Of a DNA stretch of 64,000 nt, positions 44,903 to 56,000 are shown piece by piece. The stretch comes from UBA1563 sp037440065. Its GTDB lineage: Bacteria > Bacteroidota > Ignavibacteria > Ignavibacteriales > Ignavibacteriaceae. Positions within the stretch are counted from its first letter, which is position 1, and each line of letters opens with the position of its first letter. Location: NCBI GenBank assembly GCA_037440065.1, contig JBBIUV010000018.1, forward strand, positions 124,001-188,000, given 5' to 3'. A program made the position numbers and the translations under genes. Under the pieces are notes generated by a model. That model was not told the origin of the DNA, did not search any database, and saw only the letters and a list, made by a program, of their open reading frames with translations.

Positions 44903-44910
44903 TATCTTTG
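44903..44910 (+). promoter_or_regulatory. Candidate Bacteroidetes-type -7 box of the heptose/tamB operon
   Basis: TATCTTTG is an exact match to TAnnTTTG, 29 bases before the ATG at 44939. Its context CTCCTTATCTTTGC closely resembles TTCCTTATATTTGC before valS. A -33 box is not clear. Confidence 0.5.
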
Positions 44911-44938
44911 CAACATTAAATCACAAGCAAAAGAATGT

Positions 44939-45931
44939 ATGGTTACTCTTTCAAAATCCCGTTTGCAGAAAATAAAAAAGAATTTTAAAGGGAAGAAAAT
45001 TGCGGTCATTGGCGATATGATGCTCGACTGTTATTTCTGGGGTGAAGTAAAACGCATTTCTCCCGAAGCTCCCGTTCCCGTAGTAGAAGTTGATAATGAA
45101 TTTTACCGTTTCGGCGGCGCTGCAAACTGCGCGCTTAACATTGCACGGCTCGGCGGAAAGCCTCTTCCGGTTGGAATCATCGGAAAAGAAAATTACGGTT
45201 CAATATTTCTTTCGCTGTTGGATGAATCAGGAATTGATGCGACGGGAATTCTTGTTGACGAAACAAGACCAACAACGGCTAAGACCCGCGTTATTGCCGA
45301 TAGTCAGCACGTTGTTCGAATTGACAAAGAAAGCAAAGAATATATTTCGAAAATAACTCAGCAAAGAATTCTTACTTTTCTCGAAGAACACATTTCTTCA
45401 CTCGACGGCATTATTCTGCAAGATTACAACAAAGGAATTCTCACTCCGCAGCTTATTCAAAAAATTATATCACTTGCAAATAAAAACAATATTTTAATAA
45501 CCGTCGATCCGAAGTTTCTTAATTTTTTCTCCTACAAAAACGTAACTGTCTTCAAACCAAATAGAAAAGAAGCGGGAGATATTCTCGGGATGCAGATAAA
45601 GACAGATGCAGAAGTTTCTACCGCCGGGAAAAAACTTCTATCAAAATTAAATGCAAAATATGTTCTGCTAACACTTGGCGAAGCGGGCATTGCAGTATTT
45701 GAAAAAGGAAAAGAATACCGAATGCCGACCAAGGCAAGAAAAGTCGCTGATGTTTCCGGTGCGGGCGATACGGTAATTTCTACACTAACAATGGCTCTCG
45801 CTGCAGGTGCAAATGTTTTAGAAGCTTCCTATCTTGCAAACTATGCCGGCGGATTAGTCTGCGAAGAAGTCGGTATTATTCCGATCGAATTGGAAAAACT
45901 TTTTTCAACTGTTGCTGAAGAACTGAAATGA
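44939..45931 (+). CDS. rfaE1: D-glycero-beta-D-manno-heptose-7-phosphate kinase
   Basis: Ribokinase (PfkB)-family enzyme making heptose 1,7-bisphosphate for LPS inner core. The 330-residue product shows DMMLDCYFWGEVKRISPEAP and RFGGAANCALNIARLGG near the N-terminus, the catalytic loop DVSGAGDTV with Asp277, and a C-terminal Gly-rich helix. It is the kinase half of what is a fused HldE/RfaE protein in E. coli; here the halves are separate genes overlapping by ATGA. The ATG has no strong ribosome site. Confidence 0.95.
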   Translation: MVTLSKSRLQKIKKNFKGKKIAVIGDMMLDCYFWGEVKRISPEAPVPVVEVDNEFYRFGGAANCALNIARLGGKPLPVGIIGKENYGSIFLSLLDESGIDATGILVDETRPTTAKTRVIADSQHVVRIDKESKEYISKITQQRILTFLEEHISSLDGIILQDYNKGILTPQLIQKIISLANKNNILITVDPKFLNFFSYKNVTVFKPNRKEAGDILGMQIKTDAEVSTAGKKLLSKLNAKYVLLTLGEAGIAVFEKGKEYRMPTKARKVADVSGAGDTVISTLTMALAAGANVLEASYLANYAGGLVCEEVGIIPIELEKLFSTVAEELK

Positions 45932-46407
45932 AATCAATTTACACGCGCGCAGAAATTTTGGCAATCCGCAAAAAATTAAAAGAAGAGAAGAAAAAAGTAG
46001 TTTTTACCAACGGCTGTTTTGACGTACTCCATGCGGGGCATGTTGATTATCTGAAAAAAGCAAAAGCCGCTGGAGATGTTTTGATCCTTGGTTTAAATTC
46101 CGACGCTTCCGTTAAAAGGATCAAAGGAGAAAAGCGTCCGATTGTAAAAGAAGAAGAACGCGCTTTCATTCTTTCAAATTTAAAAGCTGTCGATTACGTT
46201 ACGTTGTTCGAAGAAGACACTCCTCAAGAAATTATCGGCGAACTGATTCCGGATATATTAGTTAAAGGTGCAGATTGGGCGATCGACAAAATTGTGGGAC
46301 GCGATATTGTTGAAGCAAATGGCGGGGAAGTGAAAACTATTTCCTTTGTTACCGATCAATCGACAACCAACATTATTCAAACTATTTTAGACCGTTACGG
46401 AAGTTGA
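45928..46407 (+). CDS. rfaE2: D-glycero-beta-D-manno-heptose 1-phosphate adenylyltransferase
   Basis: Cytidylyltransferase-fold enzyme activating heptose-1-phosphate to ADP-heptose for LPS core. The 159-residue product has the nucleotide-binding motif TNGCFDVLHAGHVDYL with HAGH at 35-38, and the C-terminal TDQSTTNII motif of this family. The ATGA overlap with the kinase gene and the TTGA overlap with the TamB-like gene place it in the middle of a coupled operon. Confidence 0.95.
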   Translation: MKSIYTRAEILAIRKKLKEEKKKVVFTNGCFDVLHAGHVDYLKKAKAAGDVLILGLNSDASVKRIKGEKRPIVKEEERAFILSNLKAVDYVTLFEEDTPQEIIGELIPDILVKGADWAIDKIVGRDIVEANGGEVKTISFVTDQSTTNIIQTILDRYGS

Positions 46408-49400
46408 AGAATCCTTTAGATATAATAATTCCAAAGCGGAGCCGCTTTCATAAAACGGTAAACGCTTTTGTCATCTTTTTTGTCGGGATATTTACACTTC
46501 TTCTTATCGTCGGAGGAATAACCCAAACCTCCACTTTCCGCAATTACCTTCGCGAACAAGTTGTTTCGCTGGTAAATGGAGAGATCAATGGGAAAATTGA
46601 AATTGGAAAAATAGACGGCACGATTTTCACTTCGCTGATTATTCGAGATGCAAAACTTTTTTATTTGAAAGATACTATTGCCAGTATAAAAAAAGTTGAA
46701 GTGAAGATTAGTCCGCTGCAAATATTTTTACAAAAAATATTTGTGCGGAAGGTGTTAATAGAAGATGCCAACATTGCTTTGTTGAAAGACAGCGCCGGAG
46801 TGTTAAATATTTCCAAAGCTTTTCCTTCTTCACCACCGGATACTTCAAAAACAGAATTCCCGTTTCTTATAAAAGTTTCTGAAGTGTCGCTTTCGGGAAT
46901 AAGTTTTTCATTGCAGGATGAAGCATTGAAAAACAGTAAGAATTATTACCAGAATCTTAATCTGAGGGATTTACGGATTAAAAATCTTGGATTAACATTA
47001 AACGCTGAAGCGAACATCAATCGCAACGAATTCAAAGTACATATTGATGATTTCTATTGCCAGACAAATATTACCGACTTCAATGTAAAAAAGATTGCCG
47101 GTGATTTTCTTGTAAACGAAGAAGAGCTTTCTGCACTTGGAGTTGAGCTGCAAACAAACCGATCAAAGCTTTCGCTGCTGGCACAGTTAAAAGGATTTAA
47201 TCTTTTTACTCCGTTTGACGAGAAAGCATTTAAACGTGCAAACGCAAATGTAAATCTTATTACAGAGCCATTTAACTTTGATGATTTGACCGCGCTTGTT
47301 CCGGTAGTTGATATGCTTGAAGGTGATCTTGACGGCACTATAAATGCAGAGGGAACCATCAATGATCTTATAGTGCAAGAATTGAATTTAAAATATTTAC
47401 AAACAAATCTTAAGTGCACGGGACGTTTGCAAAATTTAGATAGTCCATCCAATCTTTTAATCGATGCTGCAATTACAAATTCATCATTGAACTATGAAAA
47501 CGTTTTACAGCTTATGCCAGGATTGGAACTTCCGCAATTCCAAAAACTTTCAACGCTTGCAATTGATACGCTAACTTACAAGGGAGGAATTAAAAATTTC
47601 ACCTCCCGCATTTCTGCAGGATTGGACGAGGGAAGTTTAGATGGCAATGTTACTTTTGATTTTCGAAAAGATGAAATGGAATATCAAGCCGACTTAAATT
47701 CATATAACCTTGATGTTCAGCCCTTTGCTCATTTTCCGATAAGTCTTACTTCAAGAATCTCAGCGCAAGGTTCCGGCACAACCGGGAAAACGTTAACTAC
47801 CGAAATCACCGTTGATGCGGCCCGCTCGACTGTGTCGAATAATTACGTAAATGAATTTTTACTTTCTGCCGACATGAAGAATGGTCTACTCACGGCAAAG
47901 TGCAGCGCAGCAATTGATTCACAAAAAATAAATTTAGATGGAACTCTGAACATTCAAAACGGTGAAGCTCCTGAATACGAATGTTCGATGGAAGCGCGTC
48001 AACTTAATTTGGCAAAACTTTTAAACGATTCATTATTGACTTCTTCGTTTAATCTAACATTTAGCGTTTCAGGTGAAGGATTTGATCCCGATAACCTTTT
48101 GGCAAAATTAAACGGAAGAATTTACGACTCTCATTTCAAGCAGAAAATAATTAACGAAGCTTGGATAGTTTTCTCGATGGACACAAAGGCTCCGACCGAA
48201 AAAATTATTTCACTCCATTCTACATTTGCAGATGCGATGTTGTCGGGAAATTTTCAGCTTACAAAGTTGATCCCTAGACTTATTTATGAAAGCGACGGAA
48301 TTTCAAAATCGTTCATCGAAAAAATTGATGCTTATTATCCGTTGGGACTAAAAAAGGATTCACTTCTTGCTAAAACAAAATTGTTTCGCAATACTCCACG
48401 CAAAAAAGTTGTTCAACAAGAAGAACAGAATGACGAATTTGATCTGAACTTTAATATTGTTGGCCGGGACCTCTCACTTCTCTCCATTTTTGCAGATCAA
48501 TTTCAAGTTGATACAGAAGGAAAACTGAGTGGAAAAATCAAATCGAACCATTCATCTTTTTCACTTCAAGCAGAAACATCATTCGAGTATTTAAAATTCG
48601 TGATAGGAGGAAATAATTACATCGTGCAAAATAGCTATGGCAAAATTAGTTTAGAACATCCCGTGCGAGATTTTAAGTTAAGTAATTTCGTTACCGGAAT
48701 TTCTATTAATTCTGAAAGACTTTTTGCAGCGTCAGAATTAAAAAATATTGCTATTGATCTATCTTTGAAAAACAACATGTTGAAAGCGGAAGGTGATGTA
48801 TCAATAAACAACAACATGAAGGGATCGCTTTCATTCAATTCAAATTTAAGTTCTTCAAGTTTAGGAATAAAGGTTGATAAACTCGTTTATCAATACAATG
48901 ATTTTATTTTGAGAAACAGAAATGAAATGCAAATCGGATTTGCGGATAAAATTCTTTCGCTTAAAAACGTAAATCTTTACCGTGGTGATGCGCAAATAAA
49001 TGCTGAAGGAACTTTAGCGCTTGAGGGAAAACAAAATTTGTCGATTCAAGTTTCTGGATTCAAAGGATATGATATCAGTTATAATCTTTTGGGAATGAAT
49101 CCTGAAAATATTATTGATAACGATGTGAATGTTACTGCAAAGGTTACGGGGTCATTTGAAAATCCGATTATGGATTTAAATGTTGCTGTTGATAATGTTA
49201 CCTATCAAAAAAATAATTTTGGTTCACTTAAAGCGATGTTTGGATATAAAGATAAAAACATGAACACGAAGATTAAATTTGGCGATGTGGGAAAAGATAG
49301 TCTGCTTGCAAAATTGTCAGTTGTAGGTTCGCTCCCTATTGATTTAGCATTTGGTTCTGTTCCTGAACGACTGCCTAACAACAAACCTCTTTCTCTGTTG

Positions 49401-50921
49401 ATCGACTCAAAAGATTTTGATCTTGCAACTTTTGGTGATGCTCTTCCTTTTGTGAACGAACTTGGCGGACTGCTGAACGCCGATGTAAAGATTGGTGGAA
49501 CCTATGCAAAACTTGAACCTGTAGGATTTTTGAAAATTCAAGACGGTGCCTTTAGAGTTGAAGCAAATAATTTAAAATATACAAGTAGTTTGCAAATGCA
49601 TTTTGAAGATCAAAGTCTAATTTTAGATGAGATGATTGTTGCAAATAGCGGGAATGTAAAAAATAAAGGAACGATGCGCGGTACCGGGAAGATGATGTTC
49701 AAGGGACTAAAAATTATTTCAAACGAATTTTCAGCTAACGGAGATCTGACAGTTTTAACAAATGATTCAAAATCCGCAAGCCCTAATCTTTACGGAGATC
49801 TCTTTATCGGCACCGACGGCAATATTGTATTTTCAATGCAAAATGAAAATTCATCTTTAGTAGTTCCTCTGCTTGTAAAAGAAACCGCATTGATTTTTCC
49901 GCCAACACAGGAAAGTTTTTCTTCTAACGCACAAAATTTTATTTACCGATATAAAGAAGACACGCTAAAACTTTCAGCGAGAGAAAAAGAAATTGAACGG
50001 ATCATAAATTCCGAAATAGGTAAAAAGTTAAGCGATGCAAATGGAGGTGGAAATTTTTTCAAATTCGATTATGATATAACCGTAAAAATTCAAAACGAAG
50101 CCACGATAACCTTTATTCTGGCGAGGGAGGCAAATCAAAAACTAACTTCTGTCCTAAACGGAAATATCCGTTACAAACGGGTAAACGGTTTGCAGGATGT
50201 TCAAGGCGAACTAAAACTTCTGGAAGGTTCAACACTTGAGTTTATAAAAACTTTTACTGCAACGGGGTCGCTGAAATTTGAGAGCGACGTTACAAATCCC
50301 TATTTGGATATCGTCGGCATGTATAAAAATTATTACATCAAATCCGATTCAACTTCAGCTGGGGGAAAAGAAGAAGAAGTTGCGGTAAAATTAAAACTAG
50401 TCGGTGCTCTAAAAGAGCTTTCAAAAACATTTGCTCAATCCGAAACCAATATGGCTGTATACCGGGGTGCAACCGCTATTGCAAACAATGAAGCCACACC
50501 GGGAATGGATAAATCAGATGCAATCTGGTTTATTATTTCGGGGAAATTCAAGAATGAAATTACCACGCAGGATAAGACCAATGCTGCAGATATGTTTTCA
50601 GGCACGGCAACATCACTTGCCGGTTCGCTTGTTGGCGGACTTCTTAATGCGTATCTTGGAGATGTGGTTAAGTCGTTGGAATTCCGTTCTGCCGGGGCAA
50701 CTACTAAGTTCAATTTGAGCGGAAGTATAAAACGTTTTAAATATACCATCGGCGGCACAACAAATATTTTCCAGGATCTTTCGGCGGCAAATATTCTAAT
50801 TGAATATCCGTTAATAGAAAATTTTGTAATTCGTGTTGAGAGAAGATTGTCGGAAACAGAAAACACATTTACTACAGAAATGATTAACGAACTGGGTCTT
50901 AAATATAAATTCGAGTTTTAA
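46404..50921 (+). CDS. tamB: TamB-like translocation and assembly protein
   Basis: The 1505-residue product has one N-terminal membrane anchor (AFVIFFVGIFTLLLIVGGI, ~22-40). A very long periplasmic AsmA/TamB-type beta region follows, with repeats such as GKIEIGKIDGTIFTSLIIRDAKL near the start. A C-terminal TamB/DUF490 domain (~1080-1505) ends in an outer-membrane-like strand (INELGLKYKFEF). TamB-type proteins bridge the two membranes and are linked to lipid transport and outer-membrane protein assembly. It starts with TTG overlapping the rfaE2 stop (TTGA), with ACGGAAG upstream. No TamA is visible in this window. The stop TAA overlaps the ATG of rnr (TAATG). Confidence 0.92.
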   Translation: MKNPLDIIIPKRSRFHKTVNAFVIFFVGIFTLLLIVGGITQTSTFRNYLREQVVSLVNGEINGKIEIGKIDGTIFTSLIIRDAKLFYLKDTIASIKKVEVKISPLQIFLQKIFVRKVLIEDANIALLKDSAGVLNISKAFPSSPPDTSKTEFPFLIKVSEVSLSGISFSLQDEALKNSKNYYQNLNLRDLRIKNLGLTLNAEANINRNEFKVHIDDFYCQTNITDFNVKKIAGDFLVNEEELSALGVELQTNRSKLSLLAQLKGFNLFTPFDEKAFKRANANVNLITEPFNFDDLTALVPVVDMLEGDLDGTINAEGTINDLIVQELNLKYLQTNLKCTGRLQNLDSPSNLLIDAAITNSSLNYENVLQLMPGLELPQFQKLSTLAIDTLTYKGGIKNFTSRISAGLDEGSLDGNVTFDFRKDEMEYQADLNSYNLDVQPFAHFPISLTSRISAQGSGTTGKTLTTEITVDAARSTVSNNYVNEFLLSADMKNGLLTAKCSAAIDSQKINLDGTLNIQNGEAPEYECSMEARQLNLAKLLNDSLLTSSFNLTFSVSGEGFDPDNLLAKLNGRIYDSHFKQKIINEAWIVFSMDTKAPTEKIISLHSTFADAMLSGNFQLTKLIPRLIYESDGISKSFIEKIDAYYPLGLKKDSLLAKTKLFRNTPRKKVVQQEEQNDEFDLNFNIVGRDLSLLSIFADQFQVDTEGKLSGKIKSNHSSFSLQAETSFEYLKFVIGGNNYIVQNSYGKISLEHPVRDFKLSNFVTGISINSERLFAASELKNIAIDLSLKNNMLKAEGDVSINNNMKGSLSFNSNLSSSSLGIKVDKLVYQYNDFILRNRNEMQIGFADKILSLKNVNLYRGDAQINAEGTLALEGKQNLSIQVSGFKGYDISYNLLGMNPENIIDNDVNVTAKVTGSFENPIMDLNVAVDNVTYQKNNFGSLKAMFGYKDKNMNTKIKFGDVGKDSLLAKLSVVGSLPIDLAFGSVPERLPNNKPLSLLIDSKDFDLATFGDALPFVNELGGLLNADVKIGGTYAKLEPVGFLKIQDGAFRVEANNLKYTSSLQMHFEDQSLILDEMIVANSGNVKNKGTMRGTGKMMFKGLKIISNEFSANGDLTVLTNDSKSASPNLYGDLFIGTDGNIVFSMQNENSSLVVPLLVKETALIFPPTQESFSSNAQNFIYRYKEDTLKLSAREKEIERIINSEIGKKLSDANGGGNFFKFDYDITVKIQNEATITFILAREANQKLTSVLNGNIRYKRVNGLQDVQGELKLLEGSTLEFIKTFTATGSLKFESDVTNPYLDIVGMYKNYYIKSDSTSAGGKEEEVAVKLKLVGALKELSKTFAQSETNMAVYRGATAIANNEATPGMDKSDAIWFIISGKFKNEITTQDKTNAADMFSGTATSLAGSLVGGLLNAYLGDVVKSLEFRSAGATTKFNLSGSIKRFKYTIGGTTNIFQDLSAANILIEYPLIENFVIRVERRLSETENTFTTEMINELGLKYKFEF

Positions 50922-53023
50922 TGAAAAAAAAACTGGTATCTTTTTTTAAAAAAAATCCTGGCAAAGCAATAAAAGCCAGAGAACTTGCCAAGCAGCTCAA
51001 TGTAACTGAGGATCACGAATACCAATCGTTAAAAGCCGTTCTCCATCAATTGCTTGAAGAAGATGTCATCGTTCGACAGGGGAAACGCTTCCAACTTAAA
51101 ATTTCAAGAGAGAAAGTTATCTCCGGCGAGTTGCAGATGCATCCGCGGGGATTTGGTTTTGTACTTCCGAAAAAGGAAGTCGGGAGGGATATTTTTGTTG
51201 CAGGGAGAAGTCTCGGAACAGCATTTCATGGCGATATTGTTGAGGTTGCTCTTTTTGCCGAACAGAAAAAGAAAGCCAAAAACCTTGAAGGCGAGATAAC
51301 AAAAATTATTAAGCGCCGGATAACCGAGGTTGTTGGGACACTGAAGAAATCGGATTCGTTGTTTTATATCGAACCGGAAATGAAAGAAATGCGGCGCGAT
51401 ATTTATATCGATGAAAAAAATATTCTGAATGCAAAAGTTGGTGACCGAGTTGTTGTAAGTGAAATTGTTTGGGAATCTCCTAAACAGAATCCGCAAGGAA
51501 AAATTATTGAAGTGCTAGCCAAGTCAAGCAAAAGCGATGTTGAGTTACTTTCGATTGCGAAAGAATTTAATCTTCCTGTAAATTTTCCGGAAAGAGTTAT
51601 ACAAGAAGCAGAAAAAATTCCTCTTGAAATTCCGGTTGAAGAAATTTCTTCGCGCGTTGATTACAGAAATAAAGTTGTAATGACGATTGATCCCGATGAC
51701 GCAAAAGATTTTGACGATGCTCTTTCGGTTGAAGTTTTGGAGAATGGAAATTTTGCAGTTGGAATTCACATTGCCGATGTTAGTAATTATGTATTGAAAG
51801 ATACACCGCTCGATAAAGAATCGGAAAAGCGCGGGAACAGTGTTTATCTTGTGGGAAAAGTTATCCCGATGCTGCCGGAAAGATTATCGAATAATATTTG
51901 CTCACTTGTTCCGAACGAAGAACGGCTAACTTATTCAGTAATTGCAGAACTTACGGCACGCGGCAAACTTGTTGATTATAAAATTAAAAAGACGATCATC
52001 AAAAGCAAACGGAGATTTACTTATGATGAAGCACAAAAAATTATTGAGACGGGTGAAGGAGATTTTTCGACAGAAGTTCTTCTTCTAAATAAACTGGCGT
52101 TAACTCTTCGCAAAAAAAGATTTAAAGAAGGAAGCGTGAACTTTTCAACTTCCGAAATTAAGTTTCAGCTAGACGAGTACGGAAATCCGATTAGGGCATA
52201 TTTGTATGAAACAAAACAGAGCAACAATCTTGTTGAAGAATTTATGCTTCTGGCGAACAAAGTGGTTGCGCATCATATCGGATTTGTAAAAAAAGAATCA
52301 ACGCGCAAACCGTTTTTGTACAGAATTCACGACCGCCCAGACAAAGATAAAATTGCGGAGTTTGCAAAATTTATAAAATCTTTCGGTTATCATTATTCAG
52401 CGGATAATCTTTCTAAAGCTTCGTCTATAAATCAACTGATGGAAGAAGTAAAAGGAAAAGAAGAAGAATTGCTGATCAACGAAATTGCTATCCGATCGAT
52501 GGCGAAAGCAATTTACTCAACCGAAAACATCGGGCATTATGGATTGGGATTTCCTTATTATACGCACTTCACTTCGCCGATCCGCCGTTATTCAGATCTG
52601 CTTGTGCACCGCATGCTTTATGAGTATATCGAGAAGCAGAAAAAATCTCTTTATTCTGAAGAAGCACTTTCTGCAATTTGTGAGAATATTTCAGCATGTG
52701 AAAGAAAAGCTGTTGACGCGGAACGTCTTTCGGTTAAGTTGAAACAAGTTGAACTGATGCGAAGCCACCTTGGCGAAGAATTTCATGGGATCATTTCTGG
52801 CGTAACACACTTTGGAATTTTTGTGAAGATCAAAGATGTACTTGCCGAAGGGCTTGTTCACGTGCGTGATTTGGAGGGAGATTATTATCTTTATGATGAA
52901 AAAAAATATGCGTTAATTGGCAAAGCAAGTAAAAAAATGTTCCGCCTCGGTGATAAGATTCAAGTTAAATTGATTCGGGTTAATCAAGAGCGGATGGAAT
53001 TAGATTTTCTTATTATCGATTAA
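50921..53023 (+). CDS. rnr: Ribonuclease R
   Basis: 3'-5' exoribonuclease of the RNase II superfamily that degrades structured RNA. The 700-residue product has an N-terminal winged helix (~1-65), cold-shock domains (~70-215), an RNB catalytic domain from about 250 with metal-binding IDPDDAKDFDDAL, HYGLGFPYYTHFTSPIRRYSDL typical of the active channel, and a C-terminal S1 domain (~616-700). The Lys-rich tail seen in some RNase R proteins is short here. The ATG overlaps the tamB-like stop. Confidence 0.96.
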   Translation: MKKKLVSFFKKNPGKAIKARELAKQLNVTEDHEYQSLKAVLHQLLEEDVIVRQGKRFQLKISREKVISGELQMHPRGFGFVLPKKEVGRDIFVAGRSLGTAFHGDIVEVALFAEQKKKAKNLEGEITKIIKRRITEVVGTLKKSDSLFYIEPEMKEMRRDIYIDEKNILNAKVGDRVVVSEIVWESPKQNPQGKIIEVLAKSSKSDVELLSIAKEFNLPVNFPERVIQEAEKIPLEIPVEEISSRVDYRNKVVMTIDPDDAKDFDDALSVEVLENGNFAVGIHIADVSNYVLKDTPLDKESEKRGNSVYLVGKVIPMLPERLSNNICSLVPNEERLTYSVIAELTARGKLVDYKIKKTIIKSKRRFTYDEAQKIIETGEGDFSTEVLLLNKLALTLRKKRFKEGSVNFSTSEIKFQLDEYGNPIRAYLYETKQSNNLVEEFMLLANKVVAHHIGFVKKESTRKPFLYRIHDRPDKDKIAEFAKFIKSFGYHYSADNLSKASSINQLMEEVKGKEEELLINEIAIRSMAKAIYSTENIGHYGLGFPYYTHFTSPIRRYSDLLVHRMLYEYIEKQKKSLYSEEALSAICENISACERKAVDAERLSVKLKQVELMRSHLGEEFHGIISGVTHFGIFVKIKDVLAEGLVHVRDLEGDYYLYDEKKYALIGKASKKMFRLGDKIQVKLIRVNQERMELDFLIID

Positions 53024-53032
53024 AAATACTCT

Positions 53033-56000
53033 ATGAAGAAGCAATTTAATTTAGCGGTGCTCATTTCAATCTTTTTGGTGCAGTTTGTTTTTGCACAGTT
53101 CGGACAAAACAAAGTTCAGTTTAAAGATATGACGTGGTACTATATTCAAACAAACCATTTTGATATTTATTTTAATCAAGAAGGAAGTAAAGTCGCGGAG
53201 TTCGCAGCGGCTGCATCGGAAGATGCACTCGGCTCGATTGAAAAACATATCAATTACAGGATCAACAATAGAATTACACTCATCCTTTACAATTCACAAA
53301 ACGATTTTCAGGAAACAAATGTTACCGATGAATATTTGAGTGAAGGCATTGGTGGATTTACCGAGCTCTTTAAAAACAGAGTGGTACTTCCCTTTACCGG
53401 GAATTACAAAATGTTCCGCCATGTAATTCATCATGAACTTGTGCATGCAGTTTTAAACGATATGTTTTACGGCGGATCAATTCAAAATATAATTTCCAAT
53501 AATATTTCTATCCGCTTGCCGCTTTGGTTTAACGAAGGTCTGGCGGAATATCTTTCGCTTGGCTGGGATACAAACACCGATATGTTCATACGCGATGCGG
53601 CAACGAGTGAGTATTTACCTGATATCGAAAATCTTGACGGATATTTTGCTTACCGCGGTGGGCAAGCAGTATTTCATTACATCGCACAAAAATATGGTGA
53701 TGAAAAAATCGGCGAACTTGTAAACAAAATTAAAGGTAAAGCAAATTTTGAAAATGGTCTAAAGTCCGCAATCGGTTTAGATTTGGAGGAACTGAATGAG
53801 CGTTGGAAGAAAGATATTAAAAGAGTCTTCTGGCCTGATATGGCGCTCTACAAAGACCCCGATGAATTTTCTAAAAGATTAACCGATCACCGGAAAGACG
53901 GTGGATTTTATAACACCAGTCCCGCCATTTCCCCGCAAGGCGATAAGATCGCATTCATCTCCAACCGTGATTTTTATTTTGACATTTATATTATGGATGC
54001 CAACGATGGGAAGAAAGTTGACCGCATTATAAAAGGAAACCGCTCCGCCGATTTTGAAGAATTAAATATTCTTACTCCCGGTTTAAGCTGGTCGCCCGAC
54101 GGTAAAAAGATTGCCGTATCTGCAAAACGAAACGGTGCTGATGTAATTTACGTGTATGATATTGCTGAAGATGATGTTACAATTCTACCGCTGAGATTCG
54201 GTGCGATCGGGACAGTGAACTGGGCGCCGGATAATAATAATCTTGTGTTCGCCGGACAAACTTCATCGCAGTCCGATATTTATATGTACGATATCGCCAG
54301 CGATAAATTGAAAAATGTTACAAATGATATTTTTTCCGATAGCGATCCTTCTTTCTCACCAGACGGGAAAACGATTTTCTTTGCTTCCGATAGAGGTGAG
54401 TATGTTGATACCGCTGCTGTTCCGGAAAACTTTAGAATGTACGAACACAATTATTCGCAGAACGATCTTTATTCGGTTGAAGTTGAAGGCAGAAAGATCA
54501 CCCGCTTAACCAATACTCCAAACTGCGATGAAGCTTCACCAATTGTTTCAGCCGATGGTAAAGAAGTAATTTTTGTATCTGATAAAAATGGTATAAATAA
54601 TATTTATAGAAAGAAAATCGTCCTTGACGAAAATGATTCGGCAAAAAATGTTGAATCGCTTGAAGCAAAACCAATTACGAATTCTTTGAATGGTTTGTAT
54701 CAACCCACAATTTCAAAAGATGGGAAAAAACTTGCATTCGCTTCGATGTATCAATCGGCGTATAATATTTTTTTGATGAATAATCCGTATGATATCTCTT
54801 TAGACAAAGATTCGCTTCCTCTTACAAAATATATGGAATCGATTCTTTTTGTTAAGAAGCCGGAAGTTAAAAAAGATTCCACAAGCGAAGCAAAAATTGA
54901 TTCATCCGTAAAACAATCCGATGATGCGAATAGTTTTTCCACCGGAGTTTTTATTGATTCAACCTCCGCTAAAAAAGATTATAGTAATTTTATTTTTGGC
55001 AAATCGGATTACCTTTCGTACGATTCCACCGAACAAAAACCGAACGATCTCTTTAATCCAAAGGCTAATCTTGATGCCGAAGGAAATTTTAAAGTCAATC
55101 GTTACAAAGTAACATTCTCTCCGGATATCATTTACGCGAATGCCGGATTTAGTACGCTCTACGGTTTGCTCGGTACAACCGTAATTTCTTTCAGCGATGT
55201 GCTCGGTAATCACCGGTTGATCGGGCAGACGAGTATGCAAATCGATTTGAAAAATAGCGATTACGGATTAGCTTATTATTATTTGCCAAACAAATTGGAT
55301 TTCGGAGTTGAAGGTTTTCACACAGCACGGTTTGTCTATTTGCAAAGAGGGCGCGATATAAACCTATTTCGTTTCAGAAATTACGGAGGAGTACTTTCAC
55401 TTAGCTATCCATTTAACAGATATTATAGATTGGATGGCGGATTAAGTTTTTTAAATGTTACTGCCGAAAATTTAGATAATCCGTATGAGACAACACAGAA
55501 AGCAACTTATCTTATTCCCGCAATAAGTTTTGTTCATGATAACACCATGTTCGGTTATACGGCACCGATCGACGGCACGCGCTACCGATTTGATCTTTAC
55601 GGCAATCCGATTCTTCATGCAAAACAATATGGCTTCTATTCCGTTTTGGGTGATTACAGAAATTACACAAAATTTTGGACCGATTACGCTTTCGCATTTC
55701 GCTTATCCGGAGGATTTTCAAACGGAAAAAGTCCGCAGCGGTTTTTCCTCGGCGGAATTGAAAATTGGATCAACCGGAGATTTGCGACCGGTGAAGTTCC
55801 TCTAGATTCGCCTTCTGATTTTGCATTCCTAACCGCCGCTTTACCTATGCGCGGATTTAATTATGCGCAGCAGATCGGAACAAAGTATACATTGTTCAAT
55901 ACTGAATTTCGATTTCCGTTTATCCGTTATCTTGTAACCGGTGCGCTGCCGGTTCTGTTTAGAAATATTCTTGGCGCAGCATTTTTTGATGCCGGATCTG

